From assembly GCA_044351265.1 (NCBI GenBank), contig JBILGC010000001.1, forward strand, positions 62,001 to 126,000: a stretch of 64,000 bases of DNA, read 5' to 3'. Source of the DNA: JAJTFA01 sp044351265 (GTDB lineage Bacteria; Bacteroidota; Bacteroidia; UKL13-3). The position numbers were made by a program, and so were the translations under genes. Below are positions 38,001-45,933 of the stretch, in pieces; within the stretch, counting starts at the first letter, position 1, and each line of letters begins with the position of its first letter. Below the pieces are notes generated by a model that saw only the letters and a program-made list of their open reading frames with translations, did no database searches and was not told where the DNA came from.

Positions 38001-38231
38001 AGATGCAGTGGTGGTATTTTTCTGCCCTATAAGGGTTCCGTTAAGAAAAAAATCGTAACGGGTTGGCGTAATACCGGGAGATAAACCTGTAACCGTTCCA
38101 ACGAGTTGTGCTTGCTGGCCATCACAAATTACAGCAGGATTTACTGTAGTTGCCACAGTCTGAGCCGAAACCTCATGCAATTGCAACAGCATTGACACAA
38201 GGAAAAGTAAAAGTATTCGTGTATATTTCAT
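32010..38231 (-). CDS. Giant PKD-domain protein with CHU_C/T9SS type B C-terminal domain
   Basis: About 2073 residues from the chosen ATG at 38231, which opens a clear signal peptide (MKYTRILLLFLVSMLLQLHE, then VSAQ). An ATG at 38276 (15 residues longer) is possible; the farthest ATG, at 38393, would overlap the upstream gene. Most of the chain is beta-rich with repeated PKD-type motifs (W-D-F-G-D-G-x followed by YxxxGxFTVxL), for example YFWNWGDATGD near the start and YWDFGDGSPIYEGV later. The last 90 residues (IKIPNVFTPNSDGSNDNF, then NRWGNKVFES and GECPAGVYYF) are a gliding-motility-associated C-terminal domain, a T9SS type B signal. It is probably a SprB-like or adhesin-like surface protein. 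Third gene of the sigma/anti-sigma unit. Confidence 0.88.
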   Translation of the reverse strand: MKYTRILLLFLVSMLLQLHEVSAQTVATTVNPAVICDGQQAQLVGTVTGLSPGITPTRYDFFLNGTLIGQKNTTTASTDFPTLPLAAGVYTAKITVQLSNSSNVTSSDVSFNVYHLPVPLPVSGTPLTQCFRGNNLCFINNSSQNPNTPSNPIDFYFWNWGDATGDTTYNNGVTCHKYSFAGTFTVFLRAVDNKGCRKDTILLDAVRVNQNNQIDFEWSMLSGPCFSSCYKFKNLSAAPRHKAKGYRWDFGDGNFYASTTQNDSFRYDTITHCYYTRGPFNPKLAVTDLTDCTDSLRKTFSNTSRPLPDNIVYDLDITTFKRDSTLGKDADTVCVQSFSSTEICFKVTPMTFLAPGTGDFVWDFGDPNDPTMRNEDSSAFSVCHAFSAMGTFFPKLIIKRVCPGVIPYYSAIVTRSRFDSILTPSGFRPADNDWGPNPYGVPPNQVVNPQDTTYTMLLDRVKGSRDSIILVRSAGAEQFFLPEIRDSIYLYRDANGLGVYLSKVPPVTQLKDSMKVSRGMFVQLIYQPFDRKLIHSGDSVYPYKGRYSKPIVWMPKNDLTKKPGTSQLTDTLFLYTPILDSIDKRAYGVEVIGPFARIEKTSPPPVLLKPWQKNQCGPDYTVDFVNTSMTFKSRKLWMRWDFDDDYAPKCTSFSNPKAGYFPVIAPPAAPRFVFLNAVEQDRNSDHYFIHNKQIFPGKVNCKFSHDSLPRHSYTNWDSVYNWYLSGKDWQTEATSGGPKYWDPVNNRISNVQGTYYGQPWARVDNLPQPGQFWPDQIQVDQQINVRNLPDPFAHLRGDYVILNGGQIRAFPTPGPNSITYSKDGKTYTVASGDMLPGSTMTFHKYAFHRIVQRCLTVRLKMADTLNNESGNPYRAKGLDANNLIVDDSLSIDNFDCNGEGTVQLALGKATAYGLAKGGKECPGDLTTGLGARIDLSLAGIGNYPGVTPNCGQTHILLNIDSLADRKDNTPCVIDGWTGYRGGVTPGGLIRPNFNTCPNAAPRPGCPWTNARGTSLVWHFGYNAGPASSFNFPPPADTIGGWITVGLQIGCGCKELTQSMPRNNFLQNAATITTTPIYQLSTDPFIVGMPANPAPPAPQSPPSTFDPAQPQFVVYNFTYGDTIPQANGTHLDVKYFDCNHSNNKTNTVWYHNFLRILNLEAQFDVFPASQPVIPRYSSITPFQPGTCRYRGKGDEITVLYLDSIMDSIAYSIWDWGDATQTVDSFWYDGSGVTNSFFENGIRRVRYNFDCFGNCVLMDSTVFPIRASGVGATNGLRPRTPGLFTNVYYDLLDWCTGAPKANPPFYIADTSMMFLPITHKFVRSSWEATGSNDKSEWNSIVHLIATRQNCQQFFAIPVIIGVIDTFFIKGKDGVEDVVYCENEPVYFDDSVRYWRYDCQKSNCTDAPGPARTISRDVRPLGLTTNPNYGYDAVAVKDVLLMPGYGCNFIIDTADFWRFEAGKLPEVKGTFPNPMFRYNPNGTVVPLPGLPAGDAYDITLRVDTTRRERMYWDFGDGSPIYEGVSPVHSYANYGRFTVKMYTRDSLGFWDTCVRYVDIVKPIVKMEFAKRVFNCTEIFSVMDSSYLPAGLSSLDKLVSNYWWFGENKLDTITPQGVNIFNPKKATWPYRSYGEFTVKLKVVTEQGCADSAYEKIFIKGPRPQIKLLSDTLGCAPLKVRVWNLADSLGMQDPSDTPTVETLIYWGEPGGMPASVLGRRDTVEHVYQDSGVYQIVAVGRDTKFPAPTGCLPAIFPDTATDPLTGQLFNRPIKIYVKKFKNELSPNDTIVCIGTEVQFRNTSDNAFNKFTYKRYDNADSSLIDSVARNQAPPDFVKFKFDSVGRFEIHSIPRGFDPAQIPLGAEKNCEVRDTSYISVVKPTPAFDTIRQDMNSAKYLMKNNTNASFQNSDVFEWTLYKVGESTPYVLKDGEIKGGANPKMGNLSDMDFEVDFKNDTGDFKICLKAWHIEPPADCADTVCKIISNRFITRIKIPNVFTPNSDGSNDNFVIDIEGEDKYDLQIFNRWGNKVFESKDRTKTWNGKDMNDGGECPAGVYYFIFNYQLRAQDPATVTGTVTLIK

Positions 38232-38349
38232 AGAATTAAGAAGTGCTTTTTTATAAATGTTTTGAATGCCTTTCATGGGGGCAAATTTTTTAAGTTGATA
38301 GTAATTAAGACTCGCTAACATAAACTTAAATTTTATTAATTTCAATTTT

Positions 38350-39300
38350 TTATCTAACCAATTTAAATTTTCCTGATTTAACCTGATCGGCATCAGACCC
38401 TTTTAGCCTATATATCAGGGTATAAACATACCATCCTGCCGCACACTCTTCACCATTTATTCGGTTTAATCCATTCCATCTTTTTTCTTTACTGTGGGTT
38501 TCAAATACTGCCTTTCCACTCAGGTCGATAATCATTAAATGAAATGATTCTTCATTCTCAATTTCTATTACAAAATCATCGTTGAAAGAGTCTCCGTTTG
38601 GCGAGAATGAACCCGGAATTTTTAACCGTGCTTGCTCCTCATGCTCCCATTGCGATTTTTCTGTTCGGTTAGCTTCCAACTGGTTTTTACCAATATTGTT
38701 TTCTTGTTTTTGAATAACCTGCGTTTTGAATTCAGTTGCATCATCATGATTGAATTGCTTTTCTCTCGATTCTGTAATTTCAGTACTGCCTTGTGTACGA
38801 TATTGAGAAATGGTTTCCTGTTTAGTTAATTCACTTTTTTCAATATCAGTATTCTCAATAATCTGATTTGATTGCTGTTTAATTGAGTTGATAATCTTTT
38901 TGGCGGTGTACTGGGGTGCTTGTTCTGCATCAAATTCAGGCATAGGGGCTTTTTCAACTGCAATTTTCTCCTCGTTAGCAACTACGCTTTTCTCTCCAGA
39001 CTTCAAGGTTAACTCCGCAGGCTGAGGCTTGGGCAATTCTTCCTTAGCATCTTGCTTATTTATTATAGCCACGAATGCAACAACCGATGCGGCCAATATT
39101 GCTATACCTGAAACCCATGCAATTGTTTTTGTAGAGGCTAGGCCATTTTTAATTGCAGATTGAGCAGCATGGCGCGGGGCAACAGGATTTGTTGAAGTAA
39201 GCCTCTGTTCAATTCCCGACCAAACATCAGGGTGTTCAGGAGCAAAATCTTGGAACTCCTTTTTAAGTACTTCATCTATATTATTAGGTGTAATCTTCAT
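38350..39300 (-). CDS. Anti-sigma-like single-pass protein with C-terminal CHU_C-like domain
   Basis: A 316-residue protein with no cleavable signal. Residues 1-58 are cytoplasmic, with an ASD-like start (MKITPNNIDEVLKKEFQDFA and PDVWSGIEQRL). A single membrane helix spans 59-80 (AWVSGIAILAASVVAFVAII). Residues 81-225 are a Glu/Lys/Gln-rich, probably disordered linker. Residues 226-316 are a CHU_C-like domain (LKIPGSFSPNGDSFNDDF, GEECAAGWYVY), sharing by eye about 35 identities over 90 residues with the end of the next gene. The usual NRWG motif is replaced by DLSG. It overlaps the ECF sigma gene by 4 nt, the standard arrangement of a sigma and its anti-sigma. I infer an anti-sigma factor whose sensor is a T9SS-type domain. 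Confidence 0.75.
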   Translation of the reverse strand: MKITPNNIDEVLKKEFQDFAPEHPDVWSGIEQRLTSTNPVAPRHAAQSAIKNGLASTKTIAWVSGIAILAASVVAFVAIINKQDAKEELPKPQPAELTLKSGEKSVVANEEKIAVEKAPMPEFDAEQAPQYTAKKIINSIKQQSNQIIENTDIEKSELTKQETISQYRTQGSTEITESREKQFNHDDATEFKTQVIQKQENNIGKNQLEANRTEKSQWEHEEQARLKIPGSFSPNGDSFNDDFVIEIENEESFHLMIIDLSGKAVFETHSKEKRWNGLNRINGEECAAGWYVYTLIYRLKGSDADQVKSGKFKLVR

Positions 39301-39836
39301 TTACTTTGTTGTTTAATAATTGCCTCCTGAAGCAATACCCGAGCTCTTGATAATTGTGACTTAGAGGTCCCCTCGCTTATTCCGAGTATTTCAGCTATTT
39401 CAGCATGAGAGTAGCCTTCTATGATATACATATTAAGTACGGTTCGGTATCCAGGCGCAAGTTTGTTTAATGCAAGTAATATTTCCTTTCTACTCATATG
39501 TTCTACCGTGTAATCATGATGGGGATTTTCTGAAGCCATTTCCACATCTCCATGATTCATGTAATTCTTGTTCACACGGTAAAATTCCAGAGCGGTGTTC
39601 ACAAAAATTCTCTTCATCCACCCTTCAAATGAACCACTGAAACGATATTGGTTCAATTTTGTAAAAACCTTGATAAAGCCATCCTGAAGGATGTCTTTTG
39701 CTTCCTCGTATCCGTTGCTATATCGTAAACAAACCCCAAACATCGTTCTTGCGTAGTAGTCGTATAGTTTTTTGTGAGCCTTTCGGTCCCCTTTTAAACA
39801 TGAGTTTATCAGCTCATTTTCATTAAAATCACTCAC
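39297..39836 (-). CDS. ECF-type sigma-70 family RNA polymerase sigma factor
   Basis: A 179-residue sigma factor with only regions 2 and 4. Region 2 is at about 23-92 (DYYARTMFGVCLRYSNGYEE, AKDILQDGFIKVFTKL, FEGWMKRIFVNTALEFYR). Region 4 is at about 115-168 (LAPGYRTVLNMYIIEGYSHA, EIAEILGISEGTSKSQLSRA). No region 1 or 3, as in group IV (ECF) sigma factors. It heads an operon with the anti-sigma-like gene (ATGA overlap) and the giant PKD gene. It probably drives its own operon and perhaps the divergent PKD gene. Confidence 0.93.
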   Translation of the reverse strand: MSDFNENELINSCLKGDRKAHKKLYDYYARTMFGVCLRYSNGYEEAKDILQDGFIKVFTKLNQYRFSGSFEGWMKRIFVNTALEFYRVNKNYMNHGDVEMASENPHHDYTVEHMSRKEILLALNKLAPGYRTVLNMYIIEGYSHAEIAEILGISEGTSKSQLSRARVLLQEAIIKQQSK

Positions 39837-39858
39837 TTTTTTTAATGGGTTAGTGTTA

Positions 39859-39888
39859 CAGATGTATTTGTTGAAGGGAAGGTTGCAA
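39859..39888 (-). promoter_or_regulatory. Candidate promoter of the sigma/anti-sigma operon
   Basis: Reading the minus strand, TTG (39888-39886), 19 nt, then TACATCTG (39866-39859), one mismatch from TAnnTTTG. The sigma start codon is 22 nt further. This fits the housekeeping consensus of Bacteroidota, so basal transcription need not depend on the ECF sigma itself. Confidence 0.45.
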
Positions 39889-39966
39889 TTTTTAAAATTT
39901 AGTTAAAACTTTCATCATAATAGCCTTAACAAATGAAATATTCTTACCTTAGTAGCATTCCTATTT

Positions 39967-42900
39967 TTGGCTAAAATATTGATTGTAAGGTCTTATTTAC
40001 TTCTATTCTCTTTTTTGATGCTAATATTTTTAGCAAAGGGACAGACTTTAGCCGAACACAAAGTTGTAAAGACTGAATTTATTGAAAACAAGGGTCAGTG
40101 GGCTCAAGACGTGCTGTTTGAACAAAGGCAGGGCTATAATCTGATGCAGGTAACATCCGGAGGCCTTTCCTATATCAGCTATCACCCGGATGATATGGCA
40201 AAAATGAGCCGGGATGCCCATGAAAGTATTAGAAACAGATTTAATCCATATTTGGTGAGGGGTCATCGATTAGATGTGCAATTTAACAATGCCTTACCCA
40301 ATAAGGTTGTTATGGGAGCCGCCCCACTTACTCATTACTATAATTTTTATTTGGGCAGCAATTCATCTAAATGGCAAGTCGGGGTAAAAGCTTTTGAAAA
40401 GGTGCAGATTAACCGCCTTTACAAAGGTATTGATATGGTTATTTATGGGAGCATCCGAAACACACTAAAATATGATTTTGTGGTAAAGCCATATGCTAAT
40501 CCCAATGAAATTATATGGCAATATGCCGGAGCAGAAAGCATAAAAAAAATAGCCGGTTTGCTTCAGATAACCACTTCGTTCAACACCTTAACAGAGGCAA
40601 GGCCATTTGCCTATCAAATTATAAATGGGCATCAAGTAGCTGTTTCATGTGAATACCGAATAATAGAAAACAGTAAAGTTGGATTTATGCTTGGCTCCTA
40701 TCGAAACGATCTGCCCCTTATAATTGATCCTGAACTGATATTCTCTACCTACTCTGGCTCTACAGCAGATAATTTCGGTGCTGCAGCCACCTATGATTTT
40801 GAAGGCAACTTATATACCGCAGGTATTACAAATAGTTTTACAGGGGCTTACCCGATTACTCCCGGTGCATTTCAGGTGCAATTTGGCGGTGGCGCAGGAA
40901 CTTGGCCACAAAGGGCACACCCTTGTGATATTACAATAAGCAAATACAATAATGATGGCACCCGCCTGCTATACGCAACCTACTTAGGTGGAGATAATCA
41001 GGATTATGTGCACAGCTTGGTTACCGATAAATTTAACCATTTGGTCATTTTAGGTTCTACCTTATCAAGAGATTATCCAACCTCAAATAATGCATTTGAT
41101 AGAACACATAATGACTCCTTTGATATTGTGCTAACCAAACTAAATGATAGTGGTACCGCATTGATTGGCTCAACTTTTATTGGAGGCAGTCATAGTGATG
41201 GCTTATCTCTGGCCGATACGCTTTGCATGAACTATATGGACCAGATGCGCGGAGAAGTTCAGATAGATTTAAACGGAGATATTGTAGTTGGGTCTGTAAC
41301 GAACTCATTCAACTTCCCCACTACTGCCAATGCTTTTCAAAAAAATAAAAGTGGCGTTCAGGATGGTTGTTTGTTTACGTTTGATAGTGCACTGAGCACA
41401 TTGCGATGGAGCAGTTTTCTTGGCGACACGCTAAACGAAACGCTCAACTCCATTGAGGTAATGCCCAATGGGGCCATTTTTGCAGTTGGTGGAACCCACA
41501 GCAGACACAAACCAACAACAACTGGTGTGGTTGTCAATTCCTACAGTGGAGGAATTTCAGATGGATGGATTGCCCGCATAAGCGCCAATGGAGCAAATCT
41601 TGAACGATTCATGTATTGGGGCAGTGCCGGATACGATCAGTGTTATTTTGTTAAATCAAACGCCAATGGCGACATTTATGTGTATGGCCAAAACTTTGAT
41701 ACCATTGCACCTACACCGGGTGCATATCGCACACCAAGGGGAACTATATTTATCAGCAGTTTTAATTATGACCTAAATGTATTACGTTTCTCCGCAAGAT
41801 TGGGAAATAATCTCTCAAACAATGCGCTTTCTCCCAGTGCATTTATGGTTGACTTGTGTGGTAATATTTATGCCTCATTGTATGGTGGCATCTCAATAAA
41901 CGCGCGTGCCGGTTTGTCCCAAAGCTCAACCACAAACCTCCCCCTAACTTCTGATGCTATTCAGTCTGCAACAGATGGAGAAGACTTTTATTTATTTGTG
42001 TTGAAACCCAATGCCGATTCATTGCTTTATGCCACTTATTTTGGCGAAAATGCCGAAGATGATCATGTGGATGGAGGTACCAGTCGGTTTGACCGCAGAG
42101 GCATTGTATATCAAAGTGTGTGCGCAAGTTGCAGTAAAGGCCCGAATGGCGCTTTCCCAACAACTGCCAATAGCTATGCCCCAAGAAATTTAAGTGTACG
42201 GTGCAGTAATGTCGGTTTAAAAATTGATTTCAGAAAAAACAATGCAGTAATAGCAGATTTTACTGTGCAGCCACGCAACTCATGTGGCGATACTCTTTTT
42301 CGCTTCACCAGTAAATCTTACAATGCTAAATATTACAAATGGTATTTAAATGGGGTATTACGTTCAACCGACTCTGCTTATACCGATACCATCCGAGCAC
42401 AAGGCATCTACATCATGAAACTGGTGGTTATTGATTCTTCGCGCTGCATCATTGTGGATAGCATTAGTAAAACAATTGAGAAAGGATCTTTATCTGATGC
42501 CAACTTCACTTTTAAGATAGACAGCTGCGAGCCTCGTGTGGTTTTTACCAATTTGTCTACCACACTAAATCCAACACCTGTTTCATTACTCTGGTTATTT
42601 GGGGATGGCGATACCTCGCATGCTACAAATCCAACGCATATTTATACCGATACCGGCTGGTTTGATGTAAAACTCATTATGAATGTAGGATCGGCATGCG
42701 CAGATACCCTGCTTCAAAAAATCTATATAGATAATAAATTCTCCCTTAAAGTTGGTTTTACACCAAACGATACCTTATGGTGCGAGTTTAATCTTATTCC
42801 GCTGCGGTTTACCGGATTTAACGGAACCACATTCAGATGGTATTTGAATGATAGCTTATTTAGTAGTAGCAAGGATACAGATCTGTTTTTAAACGATAAA

Positions 42901-44529
42901 GGAGTTTATGAAATTAAACTTGTTGTAACAGACTCTACAGTGAGGTGCAACAAAGCAGATAGTTTACAAAAAACATTTCATTTGTTTCCTGAAGTTTATC
43001 CCAATTATACATGGACAAGGGATAGCTGTTCGTTTAGTGTTCAATTTATTAATACCTCTCCGGTTTTACCCGGAGACTCCATTGGATATAAATGGCTTTT
43101 TGGTGATGGGACTAGTTCTTTCGAAAGGGCTCCCAGACACACATTTCCTTCTGGAGGAGATTTCAATGTTAAACTAATAAGTAACCCCTTCGCCAAATGT
43201 CCTTATGAAATAACCAAAACCATTTCTTTGGATACTTTACCATCCATTCTCAAAGCCAATTTTACATTGACTCCGCAGCCTATTTGTTTGCCCGCGTTTA
43301 TTACGATGAATAATACATCTGTTAATGGAATTAAACGTTGGTGGTACATCAATAATGTGTTTAAAGACAGTATAAGCAATCAGCTCAAAGACACTTTTAC
43401 CACCGCTCAATCATTTTCTGTAAGGCTTATTGTATTTGACACGGCTACCTGTTTTCCGTTCGATACGCTTACTCGAATTTATACGGTAAATCCTGCAGCT
43501 AAAGCAGATTTTGAGGTGTGGCGCGACACCTGCTCCCCCAATCTCATTTTCAAAAACAAATCGGTTTCGGCCAACCCGACTGATGTCATTCATTACTACT
43601 GGGACTTTGGCAATGGCGACACTTCCACAGCCGAAACTCCAGCTTACACCTACAACCAAAACGGCACCTACACCATTACACTGATTACACTACCCGGAAC
43701 ACCTTGCGCTGATACCGCAACCCAAGTCATCAACTACAATAATGCAACTCATTTGCTAGGGGCTTCCTTCAACTTAAATGATTCTGTTTTTTGTTTGCCG
43801 GCAATTATTAAAGCTACAAACACTTCAACCAATCCGAAAAAGCCCAAATGGTATCTGAACGGTGTTATAGTTAGCGATAGTTTAAACTATACAGACACTT
43901 TAAATGCAGAGGGGAATTATAAATTAACGATGATTATAACAGATTCTGCAGCTTGTGCCAAAGCAGATACCTTTACCAGAAATATCTTGGTGGGAGAAAA
44001 AATTGCTGCTGCTTTTGAGTTGGATCGAGACAGCTGCTCTCTTGAAGCCCGCTTTGTAAACAATTCGGGCACAAGCACCAATACAACCTTCACTTGGTAC
44101 TTTGGAGATGGTGACAGTTCAAATCTCAGAAACCCCATACACACTTATAAGCAAAGCAATACCTATACAGTAATCCTTGTAAGCAATGCAGGTAAAATTT
44201 GCGCAGATAGCATGATTAAAACCTTTTTTATTGATGGAGACAGCGCAATGGATGTGAAAATACCAAATGTATTTACACCCAATGATGACGGACTAAATGA
44301 TTGTTATAAAATAGAAGGCCTGACGAAATGTGATGATATTGTGTTTAAAGTATACAACCGCTGGGGTCAATTACAATTTGAAACCACCAATTACCAAAAC
44401 TGCTGGAATGGCCGCAATATGCTGAATGAAGAAGTTACACCCGGAGTGTACTTTTATTTGCTAAAGATTAAAAAGAATTTAGGGAATAATATAGAACAGC
44501 ACGGCACTATAACACTTATTAGGGAATAA
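39967..44529 (+). CDS. Giant SBBP/PKD protein with CHU_C/T9SS type B C-terminal domain
   Basis: A 1520-residue exported protein. The start is taken at TTG 39967 (signal peptide AKILIVRSYLLLFSFLMLIF, then LAKGQ); another TTG lies at 39979, and the nearest in-frame ATG (40018) is inside the hydrophobic core. An in-frame stop at 39934 limits the start. The N-terminal part (FIENKGQWAQDVLFEQRQGY) is of the gliding-associated DUF7948 type. A beta-propeller-like SBBP region covers about 255-740. It is followed by PKD-type domains (LLWLFGDGDTSHATNPTHIY and similar, roughly five). Residues 1430-1520 are a CHU_C domain (VKIPNVFTPNDDGLND, NRWGQLQFET). Divergent from the sigma operon. Confidence 0.87.
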   Translation: MAKILIVRSYLLLFSFLMLIFLAKGQTLAEHKVVKTEFIENKGQWAQDVLFEQRQGYNLMQVTSGGLSYISYHPDDMAKMSRDAHESIRNRFNPYLVRGHRLDVQFNNALPNKVVMGAAPLTHYYNFYLGSNSSKWQVGVKAFEKVQINRLYKGIDMVIYGSIRNTLKYDFVVKPYANPNEIIWQYAGAESIKKIAGLLQITTSFNTLTEARPFAYQIINGHQVAVSCEYRIIENSKVGFMLGSYRNDLPLIIDPELIFSTYSGSTADNFGAAATYDFEGNLYTAGITNSFTGAYPITPGAFQVQFGGGAGTWPQRAHPCDITISKYNNDGTRLLYATYLGGDNQDYVHSLVTDKFNHLVILGSTLSRDYPTSNNAFDRTHNDSFDIVLTKLNDSGTALIGSTFIGGSHSDGLSLADTLCMNYMDQMRGEVQIDLNGDIVVGSVTNSFNFPTTANAFQKNKSGVQDGCLFTFDSALSTLRWSSFLGDTLNETLNSIEVMPNGAIFAVGGTHSRHKPTTTGVVVNSYSGGISDGWIARISANGANLERFMYWGSAGYDQCYFVKSNANGDIYVYGQNFDTIAPTPGAYRTPRGTIFISSFNYDLNVLRFSARLGNNLSNNALSPSAFMVDLCGNIYASLYGGISINARAGLSQSSTTNLPLTSDAIQSATDGEDFYLFVLKPNADSLLYATYFGENAEDDHVDGGTSRFDRRGIVYQSVCASCSKGPNGAFPTTANSYAPRNLSVRCSNVGLKIDFRKNNAVIADFTVQPRNSCGDTLFRFTSKSYNAKYYKWYLNGVLRSTDSAYTDTIRAQGIYIMKLVVIDSSRCIIVDSISKTIEKGSLSDANFTFKIDSCEPRVVFTNLSTTLNPTPVSLLWLFGDGDTSHATNPTHIYTDTGWFDVKLIMNVGSACADTLLQKIYIDNKFSLKVGFTPNDTLWCEFNLIPLRFTGFNGTTFRWYLNDSLFSSSKDTDLFLNDKGVYEIKLVVTDSTVRCNKADSLQKTFHLFPEVYPNYTWTRDSCSFSVQFINTSPVLPGDSIGYKWLFGDGTSSFERAPRHTFPSGGDFNVKLISNPFAKCPYEITKTISLDTLPSILKANFTLTPQPICLPAFITMNNTSVNGIKRWWYINNVFKDSISNQLKDTFTTAQSFSVRLIVFDTATCFPFDTLTRIYTVNPAAKADFEVWRDTCSPNLIFKNKSVSANPTDVIHYYWDFGNGDTSTAETPAYTYNQNGTYTITLITLPGTPCADTATQVINYNNATHLLGASFNLNDSVFCLPAIIKATNTSTNPKKPKWYLNGVIVSDSLNYTDTLNAEGNYKLTMIITDSAACAKADTFTRNILVGEKIAAAFELDRDSCSLEARFVNNSGTSTNTTFTWYFGDGDSSNLRNPIHTYKQSNTYTVILVSNAGKICADSMIKTFFIDGDSAMDVKIPNVFTPNDDGLNDCYKIEGLTKCDDIVFKVYNRWGQLQFETTNYQNCWNGRNMLNEEVTPGVYFYLLKIKKNLGNNIEQHGTITLIRE

Positions 44530-44559
44530 TAGTGGCTATTAAGACAACTGCTGAGCGAA

Positions 44560-44988
44560 TTATTGCTCTTTTTTCTGCACCACATCCCAACTGTGGTCGC
44601 CTAATAGTTTAACAGAGGCAACATATTTCTTGGAGTTCTTAGAACGGCCCCACTCCTCAGGTCCAACCAAAGAAAGCGTGTAGTAATCGTTCTTCTCATA
44701 AAGATGATATACTTGATTTACTACAGGCACAAAACGTATATCTGATTGATAAATGTTTTCTGAAATCTTAAGGCGTTGTTCTATTTCCCTCACCTGTTGC
44801 ATAATTAAATCAGCTTGCTTTTTTAGCATAGAAATTTCCTGCGCAGCATAATGATGCATTGCCTCTACGGCATTGGCCTTAATCTGGTTTTTATCTTCGG
44901 CTTTGATGGGCGGAGAGCTAACGCTAAGCGGGATGGGAGAAAGAGAGGCTTCTCCGGAATAACTTTCAAACTCGGTATTTTCTTGCAT
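44560..44988 (-). CDS. DUF2452 domain-containing protein
   Basis: A 142-residue cytoplasmic protein of the DUF2452 family. The helical centre (EISMLKKQADLIMQQVREIE, then QRLKISENIY) and the C-terminal YHLYEKNDYYTLSLVGPEEW (then GRSKNSKKYVASVKLLGDHS) segment fit it well. Function is unknown. Some database entries call relatives GTP-binding, but no P-loop is visible here. Monocistronic, convergent with the large PKD gene. Confidence 0.8.
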   Translation of the reverse strand: MQENTEFESYSGEASLSPIPLSVSSPPIKAEDKNQIKANAVEAMHHYAAQEISMLKKQADLIMQQVREIEQRLKISENIYQSDIRFVPVVNQVYHLYEKNDYYTLSLVGPEEWGRSKNSKKYVASVKLLGDHSWDVVQKKEQ

Positions 44989-45072
44989 GGTACTTTCTAA
45001 TAACCAAACACCCAGCCTTTTGTTTTTATAAATAACCTGTTTGTTTTAAACTTTATATCACTGAAATGTGTT

Positions 45073-45080
45073 TACATTTG
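45073..45080 (+). promoter_or_regulatory. Candidate -7 box of ispH
   Basis: TACATTTG matches TAnnTTTG exactly. No -33 element stands at the right distance (nearest TTTG is 29 nt upstream). Transcription would start at or very near the ispH ATG (45088), which would make the mRNA leaderless or nearly so. Confidence 0.3.
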
Positions 45081-45087
45081 CAGTTGC

Positions 45088-45930
45088 ATGAACGTAACAG
45101 TTGACATAGACGACAACTCAGGCTTCTGTTTTGGTGTGGTATATGCCATACAAATGGCAGAAGATATCTTGGATGAAACAGGCCGCCTTTATTGCCTGGG
45201 GGATATTGTGCACAATGACGAGGAGGTTGCTCGCCTCACGGCAAAAGGACTTAAAATCATAAACCATGATGAGTTTGACAAGCTTCACAATGAATCTGTG
45301 CTGATTCGTGCACATGGAGAGCCTCCTGAAACTTACCAGAAAGCACTTAAAAATAATATTGAACTGATAGATGCATCTTGCCCGGTGGTCTTAAAATTAC
45401 AAAATAGAGTGAGAGAAGCCTACAATGATAAGGAGCAAATTTTAATATACGGGAAACATGGCCATGCTGAGGTTGCCGGCCTTAAAGGGCAAACCAATGG
45501 TGAAGCCATCGTAATTGAGAAATTTGAAGAACTGGACCATATTGAGTTGCCAAAAAAAGTTCAGCTATTTAGCCAAACCACTAAGCGTACCAAAAACCTT
45601 TATGCATTAAAAGATTTACTGGTAAGTAAAGGCGTAGAGGTTGATTTTAATGATACCCTTTGCCGCCAGGTTTCAAACAGAGATATACAATTGCGTGAGT
45701 TTGCCACCAAATACGATAAGATTGTTTTTGTTGCGGGCAAGAAGTCTTCTAACGGCAAAGTTCTATTTGATGTATGTAAGGATATAAATCCGCAAACATA
45801 TTTTGTTAGTGCCAAGGAAGAGCTGGATAAAAGCTGGTTCAGCGAAAATGATCGTATTGGCATTTGCGGGGCTACTTCCACCCCACAGTGGCAAATGGAA
45901 GAAATTAAACAATCTATTTTATTATTATAA
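45088..45930 (+). CDS. ispH: 4-hydroxy-3-methylbut-2-enyl diphosphate reductase
   Basis: IspH (280 residues), an iron-sulfur enzyme, makes IPP and DMAPP from HMBPP in the last step of the MEP isoprenoid pathway. The three cluster cysteines are Cys14 (GFCFGV), Cys98 (DASCPV) and Cys192 (DTLCRQ). Substrate-binding residues include His42 (VHND), His76 (RAHGE) and His124-126 (KHGHAEV). C-terminal GICGATSTPQWQMEEI matches the family. The glutathione peroxidase gene follows after 3 nt, so they are probably co-transcribed. Confidence 0.97.
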   Translation: MNVTVDIDDNSGFCFGVVYAIQMAEDILDETGRLYCLGDIVHNDEEVARLTAKGLKIINHDEFDKLHNESVLIRAHGEPPETYQKALKNNIELIDASCPVVLKLQNRVREAYNDKEQILIYGKHGHAEVAGLKGQTNGEAIVIEKFEELDHIELPKKVQLFSQTTKRTKNLYALKDLLVSKGVEVDFNDTLCRQVSNRDIQLREFATKYDKIVFVAGKKSSNGKVLFDVCKDINPQTYFVSAKEELDKSWFSENDRIGICGATSTPQWQMEEIKQSILLL

Positions 45931-45933
45931 ATT

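Noticed and set aside
38232..38393. Longer start of the PKD gene at 38393
   Set aside because: It would overlap the anti-sigma-like gene by 44 nt and put about 54 residues before the signal peptide.
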